Assembly: GCF_030068505.1 (NCBI RefSeq)
Contig: NZ_JAQOSO010000074.1
Location: 1-64,000 of the forward strand
DNA length: 64,000 nt
Reading direction: 5' to 3'
Origin: Roseofilum capinflatum BLCC-M114
GTDB lineage: Bacteria; Cyanobacteriota; Cyanobacteriia; Cyanobacteriales; Desertifilaceae
Position 1 is the stretch's first letter, and each line of letters opens with the position of its first letter. The position numbers were made by a program, and so were the translations under genes. Below the pieces are notes generated by a model. It was not told where the DNA came from, ran no database searches, and saw only the letters and a program-made list of their open reading frames with translations. Of the stretch, positions 19,437 to 29,497 are shown one piece after another.

Positions 19437-20696
19437 GTGATTGAACAGCAGTTATATCAAGACGGGATCAAAAAAGCGAGTCAAAAAGATTATGAGGGAG
19501 CGATCGCCGCTTTCACTGAAGTGATCGCTCTCAATCCAGATTGGTCTGATCCTTACTACCAAAGGGGTTTAGCCTACTTCGACCTGGGGCAAATCTATCC
19601 AGCTATCTCCGATTATAGCCAAGCTCTAGAGCGCGATCGCTACCATAGTCAAGCCTACTATGCCCGCGCCCTAGCCCGAATCAGCCTCAAAAACCTCCCT
19701 GGAACCCTAGAAGACATCAATTGGGTGATTCAGCTCAAACCCGAATTTGCGGCTGCCTATCAACTGCGAGGCACTGTAGAGCGCAAACGGGGTAACCTGC
19801 AAAGTGCGATCGCCAACTTCAAACAAGCCGCCCACCTGTATTTAGACCAAAAAGACAAAGAAAACGCCAGTCGTTGTCTCGATCTAATTCAACAACTCAA
19901 ACCCAAAGACCACACCCCAAAACCTACCACCCCATCGCCATCTTTAATTACTCAATCTGACTTTTACCAAAACCTAATTAACAAAGCCCAACAGGGAAAA
20001 CCCCAAGAAGCCAAAGAAGAATTAAACTGGATCTTAAAAACCGATCCAAATGACGCTCGCGCCTATGGTTGTCGTGGAATTATTGAGTGTCAACTAGGCA
20101 ACTATCAAAACGCCATATCTGATTTTAACCGCGCTCTTTCCCTAAACTTCAAAGACCCTATTATTTACCGCAACCGAGGCAGAGCGCGTGCCCAAATTAG
20201 CGATCATTTAGGAGCCATTGAAGACTTTAATCAAGCCTTAAATAATGAAAGCAACGATCCCCTCATTTACCTCGCCAGAGGAGACGCTTATCGCCTCACC
20301 AGTAACTACGCCCAAGCCATCCAAGACTATACCACTGCCCTCAAACTTGACCCCAACAATGGCACAGCCTATTATAGCCGAGGTCTTACCCATGCTTGCT
20401 TAGAAGAAATGAAAGAAGCCATTGAGGACTATCAACGGGCAGCCAGTAAATTTTGTGAACAAGAAAAATGGTCAGACTACAATCAGGCGATCTCCCAATT
20501 GAAGAAACTGCAAAAAGCCGTCCCCCAAAGTAACACCATTCAACTCGAATCCCTATTACGTCAGCGACTTTTACGCCTCGTCGGAGGACATTGGGAAATC
20601 GCCCAACGGTTGATCGATCAAGCCAAACAAGACTATCCCGGAATGGCTCAAGAATGGTATCTCGAAAAAGTCATTACCGATTTAGAACAAAGGTGA
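19437..20696 (+). CDS. Tetratricopeptide repeat protein
   Basis: The 419-aa product is mostly TPR units, for example DPYYQRGLAYFDLGQIYPAISDYSQALE, split into two arrays: residues ~1-130 and ~180-335. A Pro/Thr-rich spacer (KPTTPSPS) lies between them. There is no signal peptide. TPRs bind proteins; the partner is unknown. The start is GTG 19437, as no ATG lies before the first repeat; its ribosome site is weak. The gene ends in a palindrome (20697-20715) and converges on the bicarbonate transporter gene. Confidence 0.85.
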   Translation: MIEQQLYQDGIKKASQKDYEGAIAAFTEVIALNPDWSDPYYQRGLAYFDLGQIYPAISDYSQALERDRYHSQAYYARALARISLKNLPGTLEDINWVIQLKPEFAAAYQLRGTVERKRGNLQSAIANFKQAAHLYLDQKDKENASRCLDLIQQLKPKDHTPKPTTPSPSLITQSDFYQNLINKAQQGKPQEAKEELNWILKTDPNDARAYGCRGIIECQLGNYQNAISDFNRALSLNFKDPIIYRNRGRARAQISDHLGAIEDFNQALNNESNDPLIYLARGDAYRLTSNYAQAIQDYTTALKLDPNNGTAYYSRGLTHACLEEMKEAIEDYQRAASKFCEQEKWSDYNQAISQLKKLQKAVPQSNTIQLESLLRQRLLRLVGGHWEIAQRLIDQAKQDYPGMAQEWYLEKVITDLEQR

Positions 20697-20715
20697 TACA
20701 GCGCTACGCGCTATA
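20697..20715. repeat. AGCGC/GCGCT palindrome at a gene 3' end
   Basis: AGCGC (20700-20704) pairs with GCGCT (20708-20712), loop TAC, directly after the TGA of the TPR gene. It is a looser member of the ACAGCGC/GCGCTGT family seen at 7682-7698 and 11405-11421. Confidence 0.55.
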
Positions 20716-20759
20716 TTGTGCCCTGTTCCTGCCCACCTTACTGCTTCTTTTGAAATCTT

Positions 20760-22478
20760 CTAGGACAAGTTGATATTTTCGTTCATTCTCTCACCCACAC
20801 TTGAACCGGTAATCACTTCGTGAACCTGTAACTGCCCCAGTAAACCCATTGCTTGTTCTAGAGCTTTTCCACGGGTTTCTGGTTGATGTTCAGCCGGAAT
20901 TCGCTCCAGTAACTTCAAGCGTTGTAGCCGTTGTTTCACATCTCCTGTCGCGCCTACCACAAACACCCAACGGCGTTGATTTAAAGTCTCATTGACCATA
21001 TTTTCGATCGCCAAAGAAGCGGTAACTCCTAACAACGGCACATCCTCTAGATCCAAAATTAATACATCATAGTCTTCTACCATTCCCATTCGTTGGGAAA
21101 TGGACTTAGCCGCCCCAAAACTCATCGGCCCCCCTAAACGCAATAACAGAATTCTGCCCTGTGCATCCTGTAATACTTTCCGTTCCCACTCCGTTAATGG
21201 TAAATGATGATTGCCATGATGTCCGGTAGTAGCTTGCACATCCTGTTGTTGCAAATCGCTTAACTTTTTCACCGTTAATAGATTAGCGACAAATACCCCG
21301 ACTGCTACGGCCGTAATCAGATCGACAAAGACTGTTAGAAACAGCACGATATACATTAAACCCGTGGCTTTAACCGATAATTTATGGGCCCGTTTGAGAA
21401 AACTCCAATCAATAATGTCAATGCCCACCTTAATTAAAATTCCTGCCAAGACTGTATGGGGAATCGTTGCGGTTAAGGGCCCTGCACCAAACAAAATCAC
21501 CATTAACACTAACCCATGGATAATGCCAGAAAGGGGGGTTTTTCCTCCCGCTTGTACATTAATCACGGTTCGCATAGTAGCCCCAGCACCGGGTAAACCC
21601 CCCAAAAATCCGGAGGCCATGTTGCCAATCCCTTGACCGATTAACTCGCGATCGGAATCATGTTCAGTACGGGTAATATTATCGGCTACCAAAGAAGTGA
21701 GCAAAGAATCAATCGATCCGAGTGTGGCTAAAATTAGCCCATAACCCACCATATCCTTTAAGTCTTGCAAGCGAAAGTGGGGAAAATGAAGGCTAGGTAG
21801 TCCGCTCGGAATTTCGCCAATACGAGGAATCTGAGTTCCTTCTGGGAAAAAGAGGGACACTGAAGTACACACAATTAAGGCGAGTAGGGGAGAGGGAATG
21901 ACTCGATTAACTCGCTTAGGATTTAAAAATACGATCGCCAAGGTGAGTAATCCTAACCCTGTGGCTTCTGGATCGGCATTTTGGAAGAAATACCCAAAGT
22001 TTTCCACCGCTTCAATCACGTTGGCTGAATTGGGATGACCCAATAGGGGGCCGACTTCAATCAGGATAATGATTACCCCAATACCAGACATGAAGCCAGA
22101 GATCACCGTGTAGGGAATCAAGGTGATATATTGTCCCAGTTTCAGCACTCCAAACAGGATTTGTAAGGCTCCACCGAGCATAATGACGGTAAAGCTCATG
22201 GCTAGACCGGTGTCTGGATATTTGGCAATCAGTGCTGTAAATACACTGGCCATGACTACGGTCATTGGCCCCGTGGGGCCCGAAATTTGTGAGGGAGTCC
22301 CCCCACACAGGGCTGCCAACAGGCCGATGCAAACTGCACCATAGAGACCGGCGATCGCCCCTGCACCAGAGGAGACCCCAAAGGCTAGAGCCAGAGGAAG
22401 GGCAACAATGGCGGCCGTAATCCCGCCAAAGAGGTCACCTCGCAGGTTCTTAAACGTAATCTGATTAATCAGTTGCAT
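20760..22478 (-). CDS. bicA: SulP-family bicarbonate transporter, BicA-like
   Basis: The 572-aa product closely follows the pattern of BicA, the low-affinity, high-flux Na+-dependent bicarbonate transporter of the plasma membrane in the CO2-concentrating mechanism. It begins NQITFKNLRGDLFGG, has the conserved GGTPSQISGPTGPMTVVM and PYTVISGFMSGIG segments, 12-14 membrane spans, TRTEHDSDRELIGQG, and a cytosolic STAS domain (DVLILDLEDVPLLGVTASLA). A His-rich loop (TGHHGNHHLP) precedes the STAS domain. Other SulP carriers move sulfate, but the match is to the BicA branch. A heptamer repeat lies in its leader. Confidence 0.88.
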   Translation of the reverse strand: MQLINQITFKNLRGDLFGGITAAIVALPLALAFGVSSGAGAIAGLYGAVCIGLLAALCGGTPSQISGPTGPMTVVMASVFTALIAKYPDTGLAMSFTVIMLGGALQILFGVLKLGQYITLIPYTVISGFMSGIGVIIILIEVGPLLGHPNSANVIEAVENFGYFFQNADPEATGLGLLTLAIVFLNPKRVNRVIPSPLLALIVCTSVSLFFPEGTQIPRIGEIPSGLPSLHFPHFRLQDLKDMVGYGLILATLGSIDSLLTSLVADNITRTEHDSDRELIGQGIGNMASGFLGGLPGAGATMRTVINVQAGGKTPLSGIIHGLVLMVILFGAGPLTATIPHTVLAGILIKVGIDIIDWSFLKRAHKLSVKATGLMYIVLFLTVFVDLITAVAVGVFVANLLTVKKLSDLQQQDVQATTGHHGNHHLPLTEWERKVLQDAQGRILLLRLGGPMSFGAAKSISQRMGMVEDYDVLILDLEDVPLLGVTASLAIENMVNETLNQRRWVFVVGATGDVKQRLQRLKLLERIPAEHQPETRGKALEQAMGLLGQLQVHEVITGSSVGERMNENINLS

Positions 22479-22520
22479 AGCTTAGGTTGGAGACAATAGG
22501 GAAAATTGGCGATCTATATA

Positions 22521-22577
22521 GTTAATGGGTAATAGTTAATGGGTAATGGGTAATGGGTAATGGGTAATGGGTAATAA
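22521..22577. repeat. Heptamer tandem repeat (AATGGGT)n upstream of the BicA-like gene
   Basis: About eight tandem heptamers, one of them imperfect (AATAGTT), lie 43 nt upstream of the transporter start. The unit is that of 3025-3047. Slippage here could change promoter spacing between strains. Confidence 0.85.
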
Positions 22578-22734
22578 TAACCAGTTACAGTTATACAGAA
22601 AGTTGGCTTTGCTATGAGTGAATTATGAGCGTCAGGAGCGATCTTATCCATTAAATAAACATTAAAAATACCCCCAATAAGTAAATACTTTGGGGGAGAG
22701 GTTAATAGATATTTGATCCTAGGCTCTTGAAAAA

Positions 22735-23961
22735 TTACTGAGTGGGAAAGACTCCTGGACGAACAGTTAACGGCAAGGACTGGTCTCCCCGACGAATTAA
22801 TACCTTCAAAGGACTACCCACCTGGGTATTTTGTACTGCTTCTTGAATTTCTGTGGCTTCTTTCATCGGTTTGCCATCAATCTCGATAATCACATCTCCA
22901 GCCCGAAGTCCAGCTTGGGCCGCTGGAGATTGGGGCATCACTTGCACAATTAAAACGCCCTGATCTGCGGAGAGATTAAAGCCACTGTTGGGATTTTGAT
23001 TAATATCTTTCTGTAGATCGGAGGTTAAGGTGACCATCTGAATGCCGAGGAATGGATGGTCTACTTGTCCTTTGGTGACGAGTTGATCGGCAATATTTTG
23101 GGCTGTATTGATGGGAATAGAAAAGCCTAAACCTTGGGCCCCTTGAATGATAGCGGTATTGATGCCAATCACTTCCCCATTTTGGTTGAGGAGGGGGCCG
23201 CCGGAATTACCGGGGTTAATAGCGGCATCGGTTTGAATAAAGCTGACTCGTTTATCGGGAATCCCTACTTGGGCGCTAGAGCGACCGGTGGCGCTGATAA
23301 TGCCTACGGTAACAGTGTTGTCTAAACCGAGGGGGTTGCCAATAGCGATCGCCCATTCACCCGGTTGTAAGGTATCGGAATTTCCCAATCTTACCGTGGG
23401 CAGATTTTCCCCGTCAATCTTAACCACTGCCACATCGGTTACCGGATCTGTGCCTAAAACTTTTCCTTCTAACGTGCGGCCATCTTTCAGGGTCACATCT
23501 ACGGTATCTGTGCCCTCAATGACATGGGCATTGGTTAAAATTACACCCTCTTTATTAATGATAAATCCAGAACCCGACCCCTTAACTTCTCGCTCTTGGG
23601 GCATGGGGGTAGCGCCACCAAAGAAGCGCCGGAAAAAGGGATCGTTGAACACATCTGGCACTTGTTGGGTGACAATTCGGGAAGCATCAATGCGAACCAC
23701 AGCCGGCCCCACATTTTGCACCACCTGACTGACAAAACTCCCCTCACTGGAGGGGACTAGGGGCGCAGTTGGAGTTGAAGGGAGCGCCGAGATGGTATTA
23801 GAAGCTTGTTGAGTCGCAGGAGATGAATGGGGCGATCGCGATAAAACCTGAGTCCCTGCTAAGGTTAGGGTACTGCCAAAGAGCATCAGGGTGATATAGA
23901 TCAGGGGTTGTTTCCAGGGGGCTGGAGTGACAGGCTTATCGGATGGATGGGAATTGGTCAT
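22735..23961 (-). CDS. HhoA/HtrA-type serine protease (Deg family)
   Basis: The 408-aa product is an envelope serine protease. An N-terminal anchor or signal ([21 protein letters not shown]) is followed by a trypsin-like domain with His in [10 protein letters not shown], Asp in [11 protein letters not shown] and Ser in [11 protein letters not shown], then one PDZ domain ([21 protein letters not shown]). One PDZ and the length fit cyanobacterial HhoA/HhoB/HtrA, which degrade or refold damaged envelope proteins under light and heat stress. Which of the three it is cannot be settled by reading. It lies upstream of the BicA-like gene on the same strand (256 bp apart) and downstream of an M48 peptidase gene. 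Confidence 0.93.
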   Translation of the reverse strand: MTNSHPSDKPVTPAPWKQPLIYITLMLFGSTLTLAGTQVLSRSPHSSPATQQASNTISALPSTPTAPLVPSSEGSFVSQVVQNVGPAVVRIDASRIVTQQVPDVFNDPFFRRFFGGATPMPQEREVKGSGSGFIINKEGVILTNAHVIEGTDTVDVTLKDGRTLEGKVLGTDPVTDVAVVKIDGENLPTVRLGNSDTLQPGEWAIAIGNPLGLDNTVTVGIISATGRSSAQVGIPDKRVSFIQTDAAINPGNSGGPLLNQNGEVIGINTAIIQGAQGLGFSIPINTAQNIADQLVTKGQVDHPFLGIQMVTLTSDLQKDINQNPNSGFNLSADQGVLIVQVMPQSPAAQAGLRAGDVIIEIDGKPMKEATEIQEAVQNTQVGSPLKVLIRRGDQSLPLTVRPGVFPTQ

Positions 23962-24073
23962 GGGTTACACTCTGGCGATATCAGGTTAAGTCAATGCTGA
24001 CTGTTTAGATTCATATTATCTGTTATTAGATTAGCGATTTTTTCAGTCGATTGGCTGTTTCGGTTAACCGCAC

Positions 24074-24121
24074 TGAATGGGGAATGGGGGATAGGGAATG
24101 GGGAATGGGGAATGGGGAATA
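24074..24121. repeat. Heptamer tandem repeat (GGGGAAT)n
   Basis: About six tandem copies of GGGGAAT, with variants, directly abut the stop codon of the M48 peptidase gene. It differs by one or two bases from the ATGGGTA repeats at 3025 and 22521. Confidence 0.8.
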
Positions 24122-24126
24122 GATAA

Positions 24127-25041
24127 TTACAAGGGCCAAAAGCCTTCATCGGTTTCATCGGATGAAGAATTATCGCCACTTTCCCTATTCAAGGAAGCAA
24201 TCTGACGTTGATAATGATTGGCATCGAGGCCGTCACCGATGGTGGCAAATTCGGGATCGATCGCCTGCTCTAAAGCCTGAATGCGATCTTTAGTATGGGG
24301 ATGGGTGCTGAGAAATGTGGGCATAGAGCGCGATCGCACTAATTTTTTCATGAAGTCTACCATACCGATTTGGGCATAGCCGGCCGCTGTCATCATGTTC
24401 AGTCCTACCTGATCCGCTTCATATTCGGCTTCCCTAGAATGGGGTAAACGTAGGGCAATTTCTACACCGATTTGTACAATTTGGCTTTCATCGACTCCCG
24501 CAGCAGTGGCTAACCCATTGGTTAAAGCCATCCGACGCATCTGATTAATGGCATGACGTTCGGCAATATGGGCAATTTCATGGCCGACGACGCTGGCGAG
24601 TTCGGCTTCGTTTTCAGCTTCTTTAATCAGTCCGGTGTGGATATAGACAAAGCCACCGAGGGTAGCAAAGGCATTCACGGAATCATCATCAACGACTTGG
24701 AATGTGTACTGATAATCAGAGGTGGGGGGACGATAACTTTCTTGTGCCAGTCGTTGACCGATGCGATCGATGTAATCCGTTAATTCTGGATCGTCATCAA
24801 TTCTTACTTCCTGGCTGATCAGTTGCTGGTTGATTTGTTTGCCTAGGGCCATTTCTTGGCGATCGCCTAAACTCGCCAATTGCACATATTGAATCACATC
24901 TGGCAAAATATCCCAAATCGAAAACCCTTGGCTCACTTGGGGACTGCCCACCCAAAGTCCGAGGGCAACCCACAGGGAAATGAGGGGATAGATCCATCGC
25001 CGAAACTGCGATCGCTTCATAAGGTTTAACATGATGCTCAT
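24127..25041 (-). CDS. M48 family metalloprotease
   Basis: The 304-aa product has an N-terminal hydrophobic segment (WIYPLISLWVALGLWVGS) for export or anchoring and an M48 domain. The zinc motif HEIAH is in SVVGHEIAHIAERHA, the third ligand Glu in SREAEYEADQVGLNMM. The fold and length match BepA/LoiP-type periplasmic proteases that clear misfolded outer-membrane proteins, without BepA's TPR tail. Several ATGs lie close together at 25041, 25032 and 25020; the shortest form starts MKRSQFRRW. The Ser/Asp-rich C-terminus (SGDNSSSDETDEGFWPL) is not part of the fold. Confidence 0.9.
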   Translation of the reverse strand: MSIMLNLMKRSQFRRWIYPLISLWVALGLWVGSPQVSQGFSIWDILPDVIQYVQLASLGDRQEMALGKQINQQLISQEVRIDDDPELTDYIDRIGQRLAQESYRPPTSDYQYTFQVVDDDSVNAFATLGGFVYIHTGLIKEAENEAELASVVGHEIAHIAERHAINQMRRMALTNGLATAAGVDESQIVQIGVEIALRLPHSREAEYEADQVGLNMMTAAGYAQIGMVDFMKKLVRSRSMPTFLSTHPHTKDRIQALEQAIDPEFATIGDGLDANHYQRQIASLNRESGDNSSSDETDEGFWPL

Positions 25042-25120
25042 TCATCGTCACACAAATAGAGTTGACGCACCCACAGCCTTAAAAGTTGCTTCAGCTTCTA
25101 CTAGAGACTCTCCACAGAGC

Positions 25121-25153
25121 CAAAGTAGGGGCAAATAGATTGCCCCTACTTTG
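25121..25153. terminator. Perfect 14-bp hairpin
   Basis: CAAAGTAGGGGCAA (25121-25134) pairs exactly with TTGCCCCTACTTTG (25140-25153), loop 5 nt. It lies downstream of the small minus-strand gene at 25228-25464 and upstream of the M48 gene, so it most likely ends the small transcript. No T run follows on either strand. Confidence 0.6.
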
Positions 25154-25227
25154 ATTAGGATTAATTTAGCCATATTGCATACAAATCTTGAACATTGAGG
25201 TTGAGCTAAAGACGATTGTTGATATCC

Positions 25228-25464
25228 TCACCGCTCTGAGTCCGCCTCTAAAGCCTGTTCTACAGGAGAAACAATCCCCAATGCTAAGAACAGAACTCCC
25301 ACAGTCGTTACTCCCAATAGGAGCAGAAAAATTAGACTTTTGACCCATCCAAGCCAGCCCCAATCAACAGAAGTCATCGTCTCTAAGGCATTGTGTTCAG
25401 CTTGCAGATCTGGTACACCCGCAGAAGCCACAGGTGTCGGGGTGAAATAGGATAATTCTCTCAT
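25228..25464 (-). CDS. Small membrane protein, 78 aa
   Basis: I do not recognise a named family. The product has a polar N-terminal half (TPTPVASAGVPDLQAEHNALETM) and one long membrane helix (GWVKSLIFLLLLGVTTVGVLFLALGIV) with a short charged tail. An own hairpin (25121-25153) follows the gene, which supports a separate transcript. A TM anchor with a soluble N-terminus would suit an adaptor role, but no function can be read off. Confidence 0.6.
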   Translation of the reverse strand: MRELSYFTPTPVASAGVPDLQAEHNALETMTSVDWGWLGWVKSLIFLLLLGVTTVGVLFLALGIVSPVEQALEADSER

Positions 25465-25675
25465 AGCAGTTTTACCGAAACTAAAGGGAATAAAATGATG
25501 AATGATGCGTTTTATTCCTGACTAACTGATTGTTGTTCTCTCTTTTATCTTATGGTATCACTTTCCGGAAAAATTTTCCATCGGGATTTCTACTATTTTG
25601 ATAAAAAACATTTATTATTAAGCTAGGATTACAGGAAAAACAACTTTATATATATTATAACAATACTCTTTTAAT

Positions 25676-26644
25676 ATGGGGATCAATTTTCACAATTCTC
25701 AAACTAACGATCGATATCGGGTAACGATCAAGCCGTATAGCCGTCCATTTAAGCAGCCCTTGCAGACCCATCATGGACTGTGGCGCGATCGCCAAGGAAT
25801 TTGGATTCAGTTGCATCCGATGGCAGCATCAGACGCTAGAGAGTGTGGCTGGGGAGAAATTGCCCCCTTACCTGAGTTTGGTTCAGAACACTTAACAGAA
25901 GCCTTACAATTTTGTCAGTCCTTGAGGGGTGAGATTTCCCGTAAAGAGATTGACTCAATCCCCGATCGCTTCCCCGCTTGTCAATTTGGTTTTGAATCAG
26001 CTTTAATCGATCTGCACACTTTAGACGATCCCCCCCATTTCAAGAACATTTGTGGATTATTACCTACAGGAAAATCCGCCCTCGACCCCCAATTGCCCAT
26101 TTGGAATCAAGACTATCCAACCCTGAAATGGAAAATAGCAGTAGCCGAGATTTCCCAAGAATTAGCCCTGTTTCAAGACCTGTTATCGATGCTCCCAGAA
26201 GGGGTACAACTGCGCCTCGATGCCAATGGGGGACTGACAGAAACTGAGACCCATCAATGGTTACAAGCGTGCGAACGTCAGCCGGTGGAATTTTTAGAGC
26301 AACCCCTAGGGAAATCTGAATTTGAGGCGATGTTAGACCTCTTTCAACAGTATCAAACCCCTTTAGCTCTCGATGAGTCGATCGCCACCTGGAACCAGTT
26401 CCTACACTGTTATCACGCCGGATGGCCGGGAATTATGGTGATTAAACCCGCAATTTTCGGCTTTCCCTCCCGGTTAATCGACTTTTGCCAAGCTCATTCG
26501 GTGGATCTGGTACTCTCTTCCGTCTTTGAAACGGCGATCGCCCGTAACATGCTCCTCAGATTAGCCAACACTCTCCCGAACCTCAATCGTGCCCTAGGAT
26601 TCGGAACCGATCGCTGGTTTGAGGTTGGGGAAATGAGAGAATAG
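25676..26644 (+). CDS. menC: o-Succinylbenzoate synthase
   Basis: The 322-aa product is an enolase-superfamily enzyme that dehydrates SHCHC to o-succinylbenzoate in phylloquinone synthesis; phylloquinone is the A1 acceptor of photosystem I. Seen: catalytic lysine pair in LKWKIAV, metal-ligand Asp in LRLDANGG, Glu in FLEQPLG, Asp in LALDESIA, and the second catalytic lysine in VIKPAI. Length fits the family. Start ATG 25676 follows an AT-rich leader with no strong ribosome site. It converges on the cysteine desulfurase gene (31 bp). Other men genes are not in the window. Confidence 0.92.
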   Translation: MGINFHNSQTNDRYRVTIKPYSRPFKQPLQTHHGLWRDRQGIWIQLHPMAASDARECGWGEIAPLPEFGSEHLTEALQFCQSLRGEISRKEIDSIPDRFPACQFGFESALIDLHTLDDPPHFKNICGLLPTGKSALDPQLPIWNQDYPTLKWKIAVAEISQELALFQDLLSMLPEGVQLRLDANGGLTETETHQWLQACERQPVEFLEQPLGKSEFEAMLDLFQQYQTPLALDESIATWNQFLHCYHAGWPGIMVIKPAIFGFPSRLIDFCQAHSVDLVLSSVFETAIARNMLLRLANTLPNLNRALGFGTDRWFEVGEMRE

Positions 26645-26675
26645 GGAGATAGGGAGATAGGCTTATTACCCATTC

Positions 26676-27842
26676 TCAAAGGGTCAGTAGACGAGCAGAG
26701 TCTGAGGGTAAGCGGTGTAGAATTTGCTTGAACACCATCGCTGTCCAATCCACATCTGCTGCTGTCGTTTGTTTACCCAACGTAAAGCGAATCCCGCCGA
26801 TCGCCTCTTCATCTGAATATCCCATGGCCCTTAAAATCGGACTGGGAGAGAGCTTCCCACTATGACAAGCTGAACCGGCACTCATACCAATTCCGGCTAA
26901 ATTCAGTTGTCTTACCAAAGTTTTGCCCGTAATCTTCTCGGTATCTTGCCAACACAAGCTTACATGATGGGGCAAACGATGGAGGCGATCGCCCGTCGGA
27001 ACCAAGCCCTCAATATCGACTAATTGCTCAAACAGGCGATCTCGCAACCCCCTTAAGCGCAGCCGTTCCTCCGGTAACTCCTCCATAGCCAACTCCGCAG
27101 CCACTCCAAAACCGGCGATCGCCACGGTTGCCTCAGTTCCCGAACGCAGTCCCCGCTCTTGTCCCCCTCCACCGATCAACGGATGTAACTCAACCCCAGG
27201 CCGCACATACAACGCCCCCGCCCCTTGGGGGCCATAAATTTTATGACTCGACAACGACAGCAAATCCACAGGTAAACTGTCCACATCTACCGGCAACCGT
27301 CCCGCCACCTGTACCGCATCCGTATGAAACACAATGCCACGGGCCCGAGCAATTTTGCCCAACTCCTCAATCGGTTGTAGAGTTCCCACCTCACTTTGAC
27401 CATAAATGATCGAAATTAACACCGTATCAGCAGCAATAGCCTGCTCTAGATCCGCCGGATTCACCCGTCCCTGGCGATTCACCGGTAAACGGGTGACTCT
27501 CCATCCTTGTTGCTCTAAAAATTGGGCCGGTTGTGCAACAGCCGAATGCTCCACACTAGAAATAATTAAATGTTGGGGTCGAGTGTATTGCCGAGCAATC
27601 CCCATCAGGGCTAAATTATCCGCCTCTGTACCACCAGAGGTAAAAACAATCGACTCGCTAGAAGTCGCTCCAATTAAACCCGCCACCTGCATTCTGGCTA
27701 ATTCTAATACCGTTGCCGCCCGTTGCCCCCAACTGTGTAAACTCGACGGATTACCCCATTGATGGAGCAAAATATCCTGCATCGCTGCGATCGCCTCTGG
27801 GCGCGTCGGGGTAGTAGCACTATAATCCAGATAAATTTGCAT
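26676..27842 (-). CDS. Cysteine desulfurase (NifS/IscS type)
   Basis: The 388-aa product is a PLP enzyme that takes sulfur from cysteine for Fe-S clusters and thio-cofactors. Seen: SGGTEADNLA (PLP phosphate loop), HTDAVQVAG, the Schiff-base lysine in LSSHKIYGPQGAGA, and the active-site Cys in AGSACHSGKLSPS. The length and this loop put it in the group I (IscS/NifS) class. No scaffold gene (iscU, nifU) adjoins it, so its acceptor is elsewhere. The start at 27842 (MQIYLDYSATTPT) is the standard N-terminus. Confidence 0.94.
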   Translation of the reverse strand: MQIYLDYSATTPTRPEAIAAMQDILLHQWGNPSSLHSWGQRAATVLELARMQVAGLIGATSSESIVFTSGGTEADNLALMGIARQYTRPQHLIISSVEHSAVAQPAQFLEQQGWRVTRLPVNRQGRVNPADLEQAIAADTVLISIIYGQSEVGTLQPIEELGKIARARGIVFHTDAVQVAGRLPVDVDSLPVDLLSLSSHKIYGPQGAGALYVRPGVELHPLIGGGGQERGLRSGTEATVAIAGFGVAAELAMEELPEERLRLRGLRDRLFEQLVDIEGLVPTGDRLHRLPHHVSLCWQDTEKITGKTLVRQLNLAGIGMSAGSACHSGKLSPSPILRAMGYSDEEAIGGIRFTLGKQTTAADVDWTAMVFKQILHRLPSDSARLLTL

Positions 27843-28036
27843 AGGTGGGGTTTAGTTGCATGGGGATCTCCTTTTTTCAGCTTAGTATGGTTTGACCGCT
27901 CTGTGTCAATTGGCATCTTCCCCCAGAGATTGGATACACTAAGCAAGGCGATCGTCATACTGGACTAAGATCACCTTAGTCCCAACATTGAGGCGACAGG
28001 GAGCATTATCGCCAATTGATCTACCATACTTAATTC

Positions 28037-29470
28037 ATGATGGAAATTTTGGCTAAACAACAGCATAAACAGGGAATTCGCTGGTTGATGGGATCGGGGG
28101 CGATCGCCACCATTTCTGTTTTTAGCCTTCTGGGTTATACCTGGATGGCTCAACGTAGCCCTGCACCCGTAAAAGTGACCACGACGGCGATCGAATTAGA
28201 GTCAGTAAAAACGACCATTAATGAAAGTGGGATCTTAGAATTAGCCGATCAGCAAACCCTGAAAGCCCCCAATGATAGCACCGTCGAGCAAGTGTTAGTG
28301 ACCGTGGGTCAACGGGTACAGGCGGGAGAAGAGGTGATTCGTCTACGCAATCCCGAACGGGAAACTCGTCTGCAAGAGCAACTGACTCAGATCGAAGAAA
28401 CCATGGTTCAATTGGCTCACCATCAACAGAGGGTACAAACCGCCCAAGAGCAATTAGAGACTGCCCAACGACAACTTCAGATTCACACTTTGGAATTGGA
28501 AGAAAAACAGTTAAGACTAGAGCGATCTCGGCAAGAGGTACAGGAAAAACAAGCGAATTTAGAGGATGCCCAGGAAGAGTTAGAGAATATCCTGGAATTA
28601 GAAGAGAAGGGATTTATTTCTGGGGATCAATTGCGAAGCCAGCGCCAAGAGGTGCGAAATGCCGAAATTGCCGTGCGCGATGCCCAATTAACAGTCGAAA
28701 CAGAAACGTTAAGCTTAGAACGGGACAGATTACAAAAATCGAATCAACAGCAAACGGCGATCGCGAACGCCACTTCTGAGCTGCACAATGCCCAACTCAA
28801 TGTCAACAGGACGCAACTGCAACTGCAACGGCAAGAGCTAGAACTCCGCAAAATTGAACAAGAACTACAAGATACTCTGATTATGGCTCCCCTTGATGGG
28901 GTGATATTAGGGGTGAATGTGAATAATGGTGAGGGGATTGCACGGGGACACGACTTATTGACCCTCGGAGACCCCACCCAGGAATATGTACGGCTGAGTT
29001 TATCGACCCTGAATGCGGCAAAAGTGCGCTTGAATCAACTGGCTCGGATCACGATTATTGGCCCCGATTCTCCGGTTTATGAGGGTCACGTGGTGGCCTT
29101 ATCTCCCCAGGCAACAGCTCCTTCGGAAAGTGAGGGGAGTGGACTGGCTACGGTTTCGGCGATCGTTCAACTCGATCAGCCCACAGGAACCTTGATTCCT
29201 GGAAGTCAGGTGAATGTGGAAATTATCCTCGATCAGCGTCAAGATGTGGTAGGGGTCAGTTTAGAAGCCCTACAAAGGTCAGGTAAAACCCCCTTTGTTT
29301 GGGTTAAAGATGAGCAGGGATTAGCCCAAAAACGAGAGGTTACCCTAGGCTTAGAGGGGTTGGCCACGGTTGAGGTACTTTCAGGATTAGAAATCGGAGA
29401 TCGAGTGGTTATACCGACTCCCGATCTGAATTTGGAACCGGGAATGCCCTTAGAAAGCGAAACCCCTTAG
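28037..29470 (+). CDS. HlyD-type efflux adaptor (membrane fusion protein)
   Basis: The 477-aa product has one N-terminal anchor (LMGSGAIATISVFSLLGYTWM), a biotinyl/lipoyl half-motif (LKAPNDSTVEQVLVTVGQRVQAGEEVIRL), a long coiled coil rich in Gln/Glu/Leu (about residues 110-265), then the second lipoyl half (DTLIMAPLDGVILGVNVNNGE) and beta-barrel parts. Such adaptors bridge an inner-membrane ABC or RND pump to an outer-membrane duct. No pump gene adjoins it: the next gene is on the opposite strand. Its partner must be elsewhere. Start choice between the two ATGs at 28037 and 28040 is open. Confidence 0.9.
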   Translation: MMEILAKQQHKQGIRWLMGSGAIATISVFSLLGYTWMAQRSPAPVKVTTTAIELESVKTTINESGILELADQQTLKAPNDSTVEQVLVTVGQRVQAGEEVIRLRNPERETRLQEQLTQIEETMVQLAHHQQRVQTAQEQLETAQRQLQIHTLELEEKQLRLERSRQEVQEKQANLEDAQEELENILELEEKGFISGDQLRSQRQEVRNAEIAVRDAQLTVETETLSLERDRLQKSNQQQTAIANATSELHNAQLNVNRTQLQLQRQELELRKIEQELQDTLIMAPLDGVILGVNVNNGEGIARGHDLLTLGDPTQEYVRLSLSTLNAAKVRLNQLARITIIGPDSPVYEGHVVALSPQATAPSESEGSGLATVSAIVQLDQPTGTLIPGSQVNVEIILDQRQDVVGVSLEALQRSGKTPFVWVKDEQGLAQKREVTLGLEGLATVEVLSGLEIGDRVVIPTPDLNLEPGMPLESETP

Positions 29471-29497
29471 ACAAGGCATCGAGTTCAAAGGAGTAAC

